From positions 1-64,000 of the forward strand of contig CADCHO010000006.1 in assembly GCA_902801255.1 (NCBI GenBank): DNA of 64,000 bases. The letters are read 5' to 3'. Made by a program: the position numbers and the translations under genes. The DNA is from an uncultured Eubacteriales bacterium. GTDB lineage: Bacteria; Bacillota; Clostridia; Peptostreptococcales; Anaerovoracaceae. The notes beneath the pieces were generated by a model that saw only the letters and a list, made by a program, of their open reading frames with translations, did not search any database and was not told the origin of the DNA. This document shows, one piece after another, positions 54,701 to 62,000 of the stretch. The stretch's first letter is position 1. The number at the start of each line of letters is the position of its first letter.

Positions 54701-54826
54701 AAAGTCAAATGAAAGACTTGCCGGGCCCTGCTTTCTGCCCATATTTGCAGATGCATTGCGGCTGTCCTGAGTGATCTCTCTGACCTTGTCGTTATTATTA
54801 TTGTTGTCGAACTGATCTGTTGTCAT
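51737..54826 (-). CDS. class A penicillin-binding protein (PBP1-like) with long cytoplasmic region
   Basis: A 1029-residue bifunctional cell-wall synthase. Residues 1-290 are predicted cytoplasmic: two FDFDN motifs (about 38-57), a Pro/Glu/Ala stretch, then Ala/Lys/Glu-rich coiled coil and a Lys-rich end. One membrane helix follows (about 292-318). The glycosyltransferase domain has EDKTFWTHKGFNFRRI (about 377-392). The transpeptidase has all three motifs: SSIK (SxxK), SIN (SxN) and GKTGTT (KTG). The C-terminus ends in three copies of a nonapeptide, DPNAVIPVP. Typical PBP1A of Gram-positive bacteria have a cytoplasmic part of only tens of residues. It stands alone upstream of rimP. Confidence 0.93.
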   Translation of the reverse strand: MTTDQFDNNNNNDKVREITQDSRNASANMGRKQGPASLSFDFDNVPDDTEGLTFDFDNKPEEPVQETAPEPSPDETPAPEAAEPEIPDAEEPAAAEPKKEYGLPEDYSRRGDPESAKAGTQKAAVQSQSEFSKKFESAKTALKKKIAQQQDARRAAKAAEAERQRLLAREEAIRKAEAARIAEEAAKRAEEARQKAEYEAKLEAAIVAEMEAAKGKKAVKPVKAVKQGVPVKAKSSGKTLKDKKTVANKTAAAKKAAEAKAAAEAKAAAESKKPAGKKPGGKKKIKIKKKKGFFGWLLALIEIMIALGIVGGIAGGAYTAITIAHADTIHPEQIYNTLEVSTHIYDDKGNLTDDIYLSENREIAKYEELPENLKNAFIAVEDKTFWTHKGFNFRRIFGAIWNSVSGGGEISGTSTITQQLARNIFLPEEKSVRSIKRKIIEMYYAYQIEESLGKEEILTAYLNTIYLGYGCYGVDTAAKKYFGTEVEDLTLEECAALASLPQAPGVYALLMTEDDGAETTTKLDDELFANDVSRERRYLVLDLMAEQGYITQGEADAAKRPLEEFINPGGASMSSSSSFKDYLLDTVKNDLMVQYNLSEEQAEKLIYTKGLNIYSTLDSQAQKVITKEFKKKDNFPSAKSDEAKVEGAMVIVEVGTGEIKAMAGTRKTNGEKLFNRAVSPRQPGSSIKPIAVYAPALQKSFEYESEGKKFKFKDTGYDSQGTSMWGDYITVSSGVKDEKMKVKGKEWPKNFSRTYSGYKTFRRAIQQSINTCAVKILAQIGTDYSMEMVKKFGISTAIDDTNEAYNDVNLAALGLGAMTQGVTPLDMALAYAVFPNGGVRNSGICYTKVTDSDGKILLEGKSEETKVLDEGVAYIMTDVLQTVVSDGIAYDAAIDGEEVGGKTGTTDETWDIWFDGFTPKYAAALWIGTDNNIELDTTSATAAKLWSKIMSKVKRAKGGEYKSRPDNVIVKNGEYYTKGTQPPDPPPEKKKEPAPADPNAVIPVPDPNAVIPVPDPNAVIPVPVPTPGN
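51758..51838 (-). repeat. three 27-base tandem repeats encoding DPNAVIPVP
   Basis: Three near-identical 27-base units encode DPNAVIPVP at the extracellular C-terminus of the PBP, followed by VPTPGN. Synonymous changes between units show this is not a very recent duplication. Confidence 0.8.
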
Positions 54827-54871
54827 CTCTATCTCCGACAGTCATTTATAATTACACTTCAAACACAAAAA

Positions 54872-54894
54872 GTGCGGACTTTTTAGTTCCGCAC
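54872..54894 (-). terminator. terminator after the metal P-type ATPase gene
   Basis: GTGCGGA (54872-54878) pairs with TCCGCAC (54888-54894); on the minus strand TTTTTGTG follows. It separates the metal-export unit from the PBP gene. Confidence 0.75.
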
Positions 54895-54976
54895 CATTTT
54901 AGCACAAAATGTTGTCATTATATCCATTTATGACGCTATATTTAGATTAAGATGTATTAAGGTAACTATTGGGTTT

Positions 54977-56908
54977 TCACCTTTTGAGCATGCGCATGGA
55001 GTTCAATATGCAGATCACCGCAACGCCCACATCGGCAAATACGGCTACCCACATATTGGCTATGCCAAGTGCTCCCAGAACGAGGCATGCAAACTTCACG
55101 AGCAACGCAAATGCTATGTTCTGTTTCGATATACCGAGAGTCTTGCGTGCTATGCCCATGACAGCCGGCATCCTGCCTATATCATCATCCATTATGACGA
55201 CATCTGCAGCTTCGATCGCAGCATCGGAGCCAAGTGATCCCATAGCTATTCCGACATCCGCAACCGAGAGCACCGGAGCATCGTTGATGCCGTCTCCAAT
55301 AAACGCGAGTCTTCCGCGCTTTTTATCGGCCTTCTCACCAGAGCCTGCCTCTTTTCTCAGGCCATCCAGAAGGTCCTCCACGACACTCACCTTATCCTGA
55401 GGCAGAAGCTCTGCCCGGTATTCTGTGATCCCAAGCTCAGCAGCTACAGCTGAGGCGACTTTCTCCGAGTCACCCGTAAGCATTATCACGGATCTCACAC
55501 CGGCCTTCAGCATTTCGCTTATTGCTTCTTTAGCGCCCTTCTTAGGCACGTCTGCAACTATGATAGTACCGATATATTTTCCGTTTTTTGCGACATAGCA
55601 GTTTGTACCGCTGACTTTAGCATCTATTTCAGGCAGGTTTATACCCTCTTCATCGAAGAATCCTCTGTTTCCGACAGTTATGGTATCGCTTCCGGCTTTT
55701 GCGGTTATTCCCTTGCCCGCAACATTCCTCACATCTTTTATCTTCGACTGTGCTATAGGATCATCGCACGCTTCTATTATCGCTGCTGCTATAGGATGCG
55801 TTGAACCTGCTTCTGCTGCAGCGGCATATCTGATAATCTCATCCTTATCATAGCCTTCAGCGGTTTCAACCGTTGCGACCCTGAACCTTCCCTCTGTAAG
55901 CGTGCCTGTCTTATCGGACACCACTGTATCGAGGTTTGCCAGTAATTCAAGATAGTTTGATCCTTTAACAAGCACCCCTTTTGATGACGCCGCTCCTATG
56001 CCGCCGAAAAACGCGAGAGGAACCGATATGACAAGAGCGCAAGGGCACGAAATAACCAGAAATGTACACGCTCTGAGCACCCATTTGCCAAATTCAGCAG
56101 TAAAGTGTCCGGATATCAGCGGAGGAATGAACGCAAGTATTACTGCCGCTATGACCACCGCAGGAGTGTAATAATGCGCAAATCTGGTGATGAAGTTCTC
56201 CGTAACCGATTTGCGCGACGATGCTTCTTCTACAAGTTCAAGTATCTGCGATACCGTGCAGTCGTCGAATTCCTTTTCCGCCTTTATCCTGAGCAGAGTC
56301 TCGCCGTTTATACAGCCCGATATTACCTGCTCGCCCTCGCTGACGAGTCTTGGGAGTGATTCACCGGTCAGAGCCGAAGTATTGACGAAGCCGCTTCCCT
56401 CTATAACTATGCCATCGGTAGGAACCTTCTCGCCCGGCTTTATGACCAGTATGTCTCCCACCTCTATATCGTCGGGATCTATGACTTCAATGCTGCCGTC
56501 TTCCGCTTCACGATTGGCAAAGTCAGGTGCCATGCTCATAAGATCCGCTATCGATCCTCTGGACTTGCCTACTGCATATCCCTGGAAGAACTCTCCTACC
56601 TGATAGAACAGCATTACCGCGACAGCTTCACCGAACTCCCTGCATCCGAAAGCGCCTATGGTAGCCAGAGTCATCAGGAAGCTCTCATCAAAAAGCTGAC
56701 GGTTCTTTATCCCGATAAGGCACTTCCTGACAACATCGTGTCCTACGATGAAGTAAGGAACGAGATACAGAAGCAGTTCTGCGATCATTCCGCCCGTCGT
56801 ATCAGGGAACAGGCCCATATGCTCTGCGATCATCAGTATCACGAACAGTACGAACGCGATACCGATCTCTTTTAATTCTTTTTTCTGTTTTTCAGTAAAT
56901 CTATCCAT
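54977..56908 (-). CDS. heavy-metal P1B-type ATPase, Zn/Cd type
   Basis: A 643-residue metal-exporting ATPase, ZntA/CadA-like. There is no N-terminal metal-binding domain; that domain is a separate gene next door. Membrane helices hold the CPC motif (VISCPCALVIS, about 287-297). The actuator has LTGES, the phosphorylation site is SDKTGTLTEGRF, THPIA is the HP locus, and GDGINDAPVL is the hinge. The last two helices have Lys (ALLVKFA) and Asp (VAVFADVG), the ligands typical of Zn/Cd pumps rather than Cu pumps. It follows the HMA-domain and ArsR genes, supporting a zinc/cadmium detoxification unit. The exact metal is inferred. Confidence 0.9.
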   Translation of the reverse strand: MDRFTEKQKKELKEIGIAFVLFVILMIAEHMGLFPDTTGGMIAELLLYLVPYFIVGHDVVRKCLIGIKNRQLFDESFLMTLATIGAFGCREFGEAVAVMLFYQVGEFFQGYAVGKSRGSIADLMSMAPDFANREAEDGSIEVIDPDDIEVGDILVIKPGEKVPTDGIVIEGSGFVNTSALTGESLPRLVSEGEQVISGCINGETLLRIKAEKEFDDCTVSQILELVEEASSRKSVTENFITRFAHYYTPAVVIAAVILAFIPPLISGHFTAEFGKWVLRACTFLVISCPCALVISVPLAFFGGIGAASSKGVLVKGSNYLELLANLDTVVSDKTGTLTEGRFRVATVETAEGYDKDEIIRYAAAAEAGSTHPIAAAIIEACDDPIAQSKIKDVRNVAGKGITAKAGSDTITVGNRGFFDEEGINLPEIDAKVSGTNCYVAKNGKYIGTIIVADVPKKGAKEAISEMLKAGVRSVIMLTGDSEKVASAVAAELGITEYRAELLPQDKVSVVEDLLDGLRKEAGSGEKADKKRGRLAFIGDGINDAPVLSVADVGIAMGSLGSDAAIEAADVVIMDDDIGRMPAVMGIARKTLGISKQNIAFALLVKFACLVLGALGIANMWVAVFADVGVAVICILNSMRMLKR

Positions 56909-56927
56909 ATTTCAGCAGTTCACATCG

Positions 56928-57146
56928 TTATAAAACGACTTTGCAATCAGGCTCGACCTTTGCGATGCATTTGACCGCTTCATCAACCACTTTATCGAAT
57001 ATCTCGTCATCGGCCTCGATCATCATCTTCTGAGTCATGAAGCTCACTGAAGCATCTGTAACGCCGTCGATCTTCTTGACAGCTTCTTCCATTTTTGCAG
57101 CGCAGTTTGCGCAGTCGAGGTCGATGAGTTTGAATTTCTTTTTCAT
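56928..57146 (-). CDS. stand-alone HMA metal-binding domain protein
   Basis: A 72-residue ferredoxin-like heavy-metal-associated domain. The metal motif is DLDCANCAAKME (C-x2-C at about 13-16), preceded by a basic N-terminus, and the second half has the typical EADDEIFDKVVDEAV helix. It sits 19 bases upstream of the P-type ATPase gene and after arsR. It looks like the N-terminal metal-binding domain of a ZntA/CadA pump encoded as its own gene, and could act as a metal chaperone or regulatory subunit. The acidic residue before CxxC favours Zn/Cd over Cu, as inference. Confidence 0.85.
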   Translation of the reverse strand: MKKKFKLIDLDCANCAAKMEEAVKKIDGVTDASVSFMTQKMMIEADDEIFDKVVDEAVKCIAKVEPDCKVVL

Positions 57147-57177
57147 TTTCTTTTCTCCTTTTGTTTACACTGGATAA

Positions 57178-57489
57178 TTACTCTTCGATGTGCTCCTTGC
57201 CCATCTCAATTATTGTTTTTACGTGATCGTCATCGAGGGAGTAGTATATCGCCTTTCCCTCGCGGCGGCTCTTGACAAGCTTGCCCGTTTTAAGAGCTTT
57301 GAGCTGATGTGATACAGCTGACTGATTCATCTCAATGTCCTCGCATATCTCGCTGACATTCTTTTCACCGTCAAAGAGATCATACAGGATCTTGATGCGT
57401 GTCGAATCCGCAAACATCTTAAAGAGCTCCGCAAGCTCGAGAAGTTCCTCCTCTCCCAGATCTTTTATAATGTAGTCGTTTTCTGTCAT
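57178..57489 (-). CDS. ArsR/SmtB-family metal-sensing repressor
   Basis: A 103-residue winged-helix repressor heading the metal-export unit. The recognition helix region is MNQSAVSHQLKALKTGKLV (about 54-72). The C-terminal helix carries the exact zinc-site pattern D-x-H-x10-H-x2-E (from DDDHVKTII to EHIEE), the alpha-5 metal site of SmtB/CzrA zinc sensors. The cysteine-rich alpha-3 site of CadC/ArsR is absent; only one Cys (EICED) is there. It should leave its operator when zinc binds, releasing expression of itself, the HMA protein and the ATPase. Confidence 0.92.
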   Translation of the reverse strand: MTENDYIIKDLGEEELLELAELFKMFADSTRIKILYDLFDGEKNVSEICEDIEMNQSAVSHQLKALKTGKLVKSRREGKAIYYSLDDDHVKTIIEMGKEHIEE

Positions 57490-57510
57490 CTGTTATTCCC
57501 TTCATAAGAA

Positions 57511-57552
57511 AACATATGCTGATACATTCATATGAATATATTAGCATATGTT
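57511..57552. promoter_or_regulatory. 42-bp near-perfect palindrome, ArsR-type operator
   Basis: The 42-base sequence is its own reverse complement except at two symmetric pairs. It is centred on CATATG at 57529-57534, and its ends are AACATATGCT and AGCATATGTT. CATATG occurs three times at exact 16-base spacing (57513, 57529, 57545). The palindrome covers the -10 and start region of the arsR promoter, as expected for a repressor site. Confidence 0.75.
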
Positions 57553-57565
57553 CATTATAAGTCAA
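57538..57565 (-). promoter_or_regulatory. arsR promoter
   Basis: TTGACT (57560-57565) and TAATAT (57538-57543) are 16 bases apart on the minus strand; a TATATT at 19 bases is an alternative -10. The -10 lies inside the palindrome. Confidence 0.6.
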
Positions 57566-57586
57566 TACCTGTTCTCAAATTATTTC

Positions 57587-58705
57587 TCAGTCTTCAAATC
57601 CGTTCCAGACAGGTATTCCTGTGTAGATCTGAGGCTCCTCCTCGCCTCTCAGGACTCTGAGTGCTCCGGCTGCCATGGCTTCGTGCTCCACCTCTCCGGG
57701 ATATGAATATACCGGAGCGATCCAGCCGCAGCGTTCATTGATATATTCGTATATATCGTTGAATCTCAGAAGACCTCCTCCCAGGAGTATGGCATCCACA
57801 TTTCCGGACAGCACGACTGCCATTTCCCCTATGACCTTACATATATTGTAAAGCATGGCTTCCCAGACGCGGACTGCCTTCGGATCACCCGATTCGACCA
57901 TCTCATGCACTTTGTCTGAATTGGAAGTTCCGAAATGGCTCACAAATCCCCCTGATCTTGTGCAGGCGTCTCCGACCTTCATGCTTTCTGCACTGCTGAA
58001 GTATTCAACAGCAAGCTGGACCGGCAGGGCTCCGGTACGCGTCGGTGTGAACGGCCCCTCTCCTAATGCATTGTTTGTGCCGTCCACCATGCGTCCGTGG
58101 TCGTGAGCGGATATGGACATGCCGCCGTCGATGTGACAGACTATGAGGTTTGAATCCTCATATTTCATTCCATATTTTTTGCAGTGCAGCTGTGCCGTGC
58201 CTCTCAGGTTCAGGACATGCAGGCTCGAACCTCTGTATAATCCATCGATGCCTGTGATACGCGCCTCATCAATGAACTCATCCACCTTAGGTCCATCCAC
58301 CATAAGTGCTATCCCGCCGTATTCTGCAGCAAGATCTCGTGCCAGCGGCACTCCGAGGTTTGCAGGGTGGTCTACGCCTGTCACCTTGTTGCGGGTGTCC
58401 TCCAGAAGCTTATCGTTAACTGCATACACACCACCGTTGATCGGAGCCGTGCTTCCTCCGCGTCCGACTATAGCATCCACACCATGAAGGTCTATCCCGT
58501 TCTCATCGAGAAATTCCATTATCATCTGCTTTCTGAAGTCAAGCTGGTCGTACGCGCTCGCGAATTGCGCAAGCATAGGTGCATCATGAAAAACATTGGC
58601 TTCATAAAGCTTCTTCTCATCCTCGAAATATGCGAGTTTTGTGGATGTGGATCCCGGATTTATGACGAATATCCTGTAGCTCATGTCGTTTCTGTTTTTG
58701 TACAT
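57587..58705 (-). CDS. buk: butyrate-kinase-like acyl kinase (copy 2)
   Basis: A 372-residue paralogue of the kinase at 10904. INPGSTSTKLAYFE (about 14-27), VGRGGST (about 83), HVLNLRGTAQLH (about 163-174), GEGPFTPTRTGALP (about 214-227) and GGFVSHFGTSNSDKV (about 251-265) align with it. It shares the HIDGG variant (about 193) of the usual HLGGG. It keeps GGG in the C-terminal adenosine loop (LLGGGLLRF), unlike copy 1, while the VDP of the family is VDGPKVDEF here. The start could be the Met at 58684 instead; neither has a clear ribosome binding site. A LexA-like box overlaps the -10 region of its promoter. No phosphotransbutyrylase gene is nearby. Confidence 0.82.
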   Translation of the reverse strand: MYKNRNDMSYRIFVINPGSTSTKLAYFEDEKKLYEANVFHDAPMLAQFASAYDQLDFRKQMIMEFLDENGIDLHGVDAIVGRGGSTAPINGGVYAVNDKLLEDTRNKVTGVDHPANLGVPLARDLAAEYGGIALMVDGPKVDEFIDEARITGIDGLYRGSSLHVLNLRGTAQLHCKKYGMKYEDSNLIVCHIDGGMSISAHDHGRMVDGTNNALGEGPFTPTRTGALPVQLAVEYFSSAESMKVGDACTRSGGFVSHFGTSNSDKVHEMVESGDPKAVRVWEAMLYNICKVIGEMAVVLSGNVDAILLGGGLLRFNDIYEYINERCGWIAPVYSYPGEVEHEAMAAGALRVLRGEEEPQIYTGIPVWNGFED

Positions 58706-58732
58706 TCAAATACATTCTGAAATATTGATTAT

Positions 58733-58746
58733 AGAACATTTGTTCG
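58733..58746. promoter_or_regulatory. LexA/DinR-type SOS box
   Basis: Read on the minus strand, CGAACAAATGTTCT matches the Gram-positive LexA consensus CGAACRNRYGTTYC at all positions except the last. It lies between the divergent buk copy 2 and the 85-residue gene, touching the TATAAT (58728-58733) of buk and 8 bases before a TATACT (58754-58759) facing the small gene. Confidence 0.65.
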
Positions 58747-58780
58747 GTATCATTATACTGCCGGGACACAATGGAGCATT

Positions 58781-59038
58781 ATGAGGCAGGCAGTTGATGT
58801 GCTGGCCGTTTTCGATATAGGAGCCATGTCTCCCCGCCCTATCAGATTCAAGGTGGTGGAGTCCGGCATCAAGAAGACGGTCAGGATAACGGACATAAAG
58901 AATATTGAATGGCTCGGCGCAGGCGGTGTTTCACGCATCGTCTATGATTGCTGTACAGTCAATGAAGGCCGCCGGGTCAGCTATCGGCTGCTCTACTTCT
59001 ACCGCGAATGCCGCTGGGAGATCGAGCGCAGCGCGTGA
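58781..59038 (+). CDS. small protein of unknown function behind an SOS box
   Basis: An 85-residue protein I do not recognise with certainty. It begins MRQAVDVLAVFD, has SPRPIRFKVVESG (about 17-29), a mixed-charge beta-like middle and a C-terminus RLLYFYRECRWEIERSA. The pattern of a PxxxRF block and a late Trp resembles small proteins seen near SOS and translesion-polymerase genes in other Gram-positive bacteria, but this is from memory and unproven. GGAG lies 4 bases before the ATG. Its gene is on the plus strand and its stop is 5 bases from the polC stop, convergent, with no terminator between. Cysteines at CC (about 57-58) and near the end may matter. Confidence 0.6.
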   Translation: MRQAVDVLAVFDIGAMSPRPIRFKVVESGIKKTVRITDIKNIEWLGAGGVSRIVYDCCTVNEGRRVSYRLLYFYRECRWEIERSA

Positions 59039-59043
59039 TTCCC

Positions 59044-62000
59044 CTACAGATCGAATATGCTTATCTGTGCGGATTCAGGCAGTCCTCTGAACAGTCCGTG
59101 CTTTTTAAGGTCATCTATATTAGTGCCTGTAAGCTTTGTTCTCGACTTTACATCATCGAGAGTGTTGAACGGTTTCTCTGCATACGCCGATGCAAGCGAT
59201 TCAGCAGCTGTATCGCCTATCCCGTTTATCGCGTTGAACGGCAGCATTATCCTGCCGTCTACTACGGAGAAGCGGCAAGGTTCGGCTATTCCGAGCACCG
59301 GTTCCGAGAAACTGAATCCTCTGGAAAACGCCTCATACATGACCTCATATACAGTCAGCTGCTCCTTCTGCTTTGCAGTAGCAGTATTTCCGAGCTTTTC
59401 TATCTCATCCATTCTCTTCTCAACGCCGGGTATCCCGAGTCCTATGATATCGGCGTCAAAATTATCCACCTTCGAAGTAAACCATGCTGCATAAAAGGCC
59501 TCAGGGTAATTCACCTTGAACCATGCCATTCTGATCGACATCATGACATAAGCAGCAGCGTGAGCGCGCGGGAACATGTACTTAAGAGTCTCACAAGACC
59601 AGATATACCAGTCCGGTACACCGTGATCTTTCATCATGTTGAGCTGGTCCTCGCTCAGTACACGGTTCTTTCTGACGATCTCCATTATCTTGAAGGCGTC
59701 TCCGTTAGGGAGGCCTTTTTTGATGAGGAAGTTCATGATGTCGTCACGGCACGAGATGACCTCGTCGATAGTAGCCGTACCGTTCCTCAGAAGATCCTGC
59801 GCGTTGTTGGTCCATACGTCGGTCCCGTGTGAGAATCCCGACATCTTTATCAGCGCCGATACCGTGGTCGGATGTATGTCATCAAGCATGGCACGCGTGA
59901 AGTTGGTACCGAACTCAGGTATAGCGTATGTACCGTGGGTGAACCTGTAGTTCTCGTTTTTGATCTTCAGTGCTTCCAGCGATGTAAAAATACTGAGTGT
60001 CTCTCTGTCATCCAGAGGGATGCCCATCGGATCTACGCCCGTCATTACCTGGAGATGTCTTATGAGCTGCGGCACATCGTGGCCGAGTATGTCGAGCTTC
60101 AGAAGGTTCTCATCGATCTTGTGGTAATCGAAATGCGTCGTTATGACGTCGGTATCACGCTTGTTGGCCGGCTTCTGTATAGGACAGAACTCATAGATCT
60201 CGTGGTCGTCAGGAACAACGATTATTCCGCCCGGGTGCTGGCCTGTGGTGCGCTTTACGCCCGTGCAGCCTTTCACAAGGTAATCGATATCATATTTGTT
60301 TGCGTTTATATGGTTGTCTTCGACATAGTGTTTTACGTATCCGAAGGCAGTCTTGTCAGCAATAGTCGCAACTGTACCGGCCTTATATACGTTCTTTTCA
60401 CCGAAGATCTCGCCTACGTATCTGTGGGCTACCGGCTGATATTCGCCCGCGAAGTTAAGGTCTATATCCGGTTCCTTGTCCCCCTTGAAGCCAAGGAATG
60501 TGGCAAACGGTATATTCAGGCCTTCCTTCTTCATCCGGGCACCGCACTCCGGACATTCTTTTTCAGGCATGTCATATCCGACATCGTACTTTCCCGGTTC
60601 AGACGACCACTCAAAATGTCTGCACTCCGGACAGATGTAATGCGGTGCGAGCGGATTTACTTCTGTTATCCCCGCCATGGTAGCGGCAAATGATGATCCT
60701 ACCGATCCTCTCGATCCTACCAGATATCCGTCACGGTTCGATTTCTGCACCAGCATCTGCGCAGCTATGTACATCACGGCATATCCGTTGCCGATGATCG
60801 AGCTCAGTTCAGTCTCGAGCCTCTCCTCGATCTCAGGAGGCAGCGGATCTCCGTATATGGATTTTGCTTTCTCATAGCAGCTGTTTCTCAGCGTTTCCTC
60901 TGCGCCTTCGATCTTAGGCGGGAACTTCCCGGCAGGAACAGGCCGCACTTCCTCTATCATGTCGGCGATCTTATTGGTATTTGTCACCACGATCTCCTCT
61001 GCCCTGTCTCCCAGGTACGCAAACTCCTCCATCATCTCATCCGTCGTTCTCAGATAAAGAGAATCTGACGGAGTATCCCGGAATCCGATGCCCGCCATTA
61101 TGATGTTGCGATATATTGAAGCCTCTTGAGTCGGGTAATGTGAGTCAGTTGTCGCTACCGTGAGCTTTCCGAGTCTGTCGCCAACAGCGATTATCCTTAG
61201 ATTGTTGTTGATAAGATCCTGCTCACTTCCCGCAATGCCGTCTTCTATCATGAAGCGGTTGTTTCCGAGAGGCTGTATCTCCATATAGTCGTAGAAAGAA
61301 GCGATCCTGTCGAGCTCATCGTCATCGGCTCCTCTGACTATTGCCTGATACAGCTCGCCCGCCTCACACGCAGTACCCAGGATCAGTCCCTCCCTGTGAG
61401 CCTGCAAAACCGAGCGCGGGATCCTCGGACGTTTGTAAAAATAATCAATATGCGAAGTGCTTACGAGCTTGTAGATGTTCTTTAAGCCCGTCTGGTTCTT
61501 GGCAAGAATTATTATGTGATATGTTCTGTTTTTCTTAATATCAATGGTACCGTCTGCTGCTGTTGCATCTTCATCAGGATACAGATAGCCTTCGACACCA
61601 TAAATAACCTTGATGTTTCTTCCGTTTTTTGCCTGCTTTGCAGCTTCCTTGGCTGCATCAGGGAATGCCTGCACTACACCGTGGTCAGTGATGGCTACAG
61701 CCGGCTGCCCCCAGTATGCCGCCTTTTTTACGATATCCTTCACTTCATTGAAGCCGTCATTATCGCTCATCTTGGTGTGGCAATGCAGCTCAACCCTGCG
61801 GCCGTTCGGATAAGTATCCTCTTTGAGTTTTTTCTCTATCTTCCTGATAGAGCTGAGCATCATGAGATTCTGGTGCTCGTATGTATCATACTCGATGCTG
61901 CCGCGGGCTCGTATCATGTCGCCCGTGGACAGGTTCTCCTGGATCTCCTTGAGTTTATCTTCGGATATAAAGGCCTTGAGTCCGAATGTCCTTATTTCTG

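Noticed and set aside
57587..59038. Recent horizontal insertion between polC and rimP (buk, metal unit, PBP)
   Set aside because: These genes break the common polC-rimP adjacency, but no integrase, transposase, flanking repeats or obvious base-composition shift was seen, so transfer cannot be claimed.
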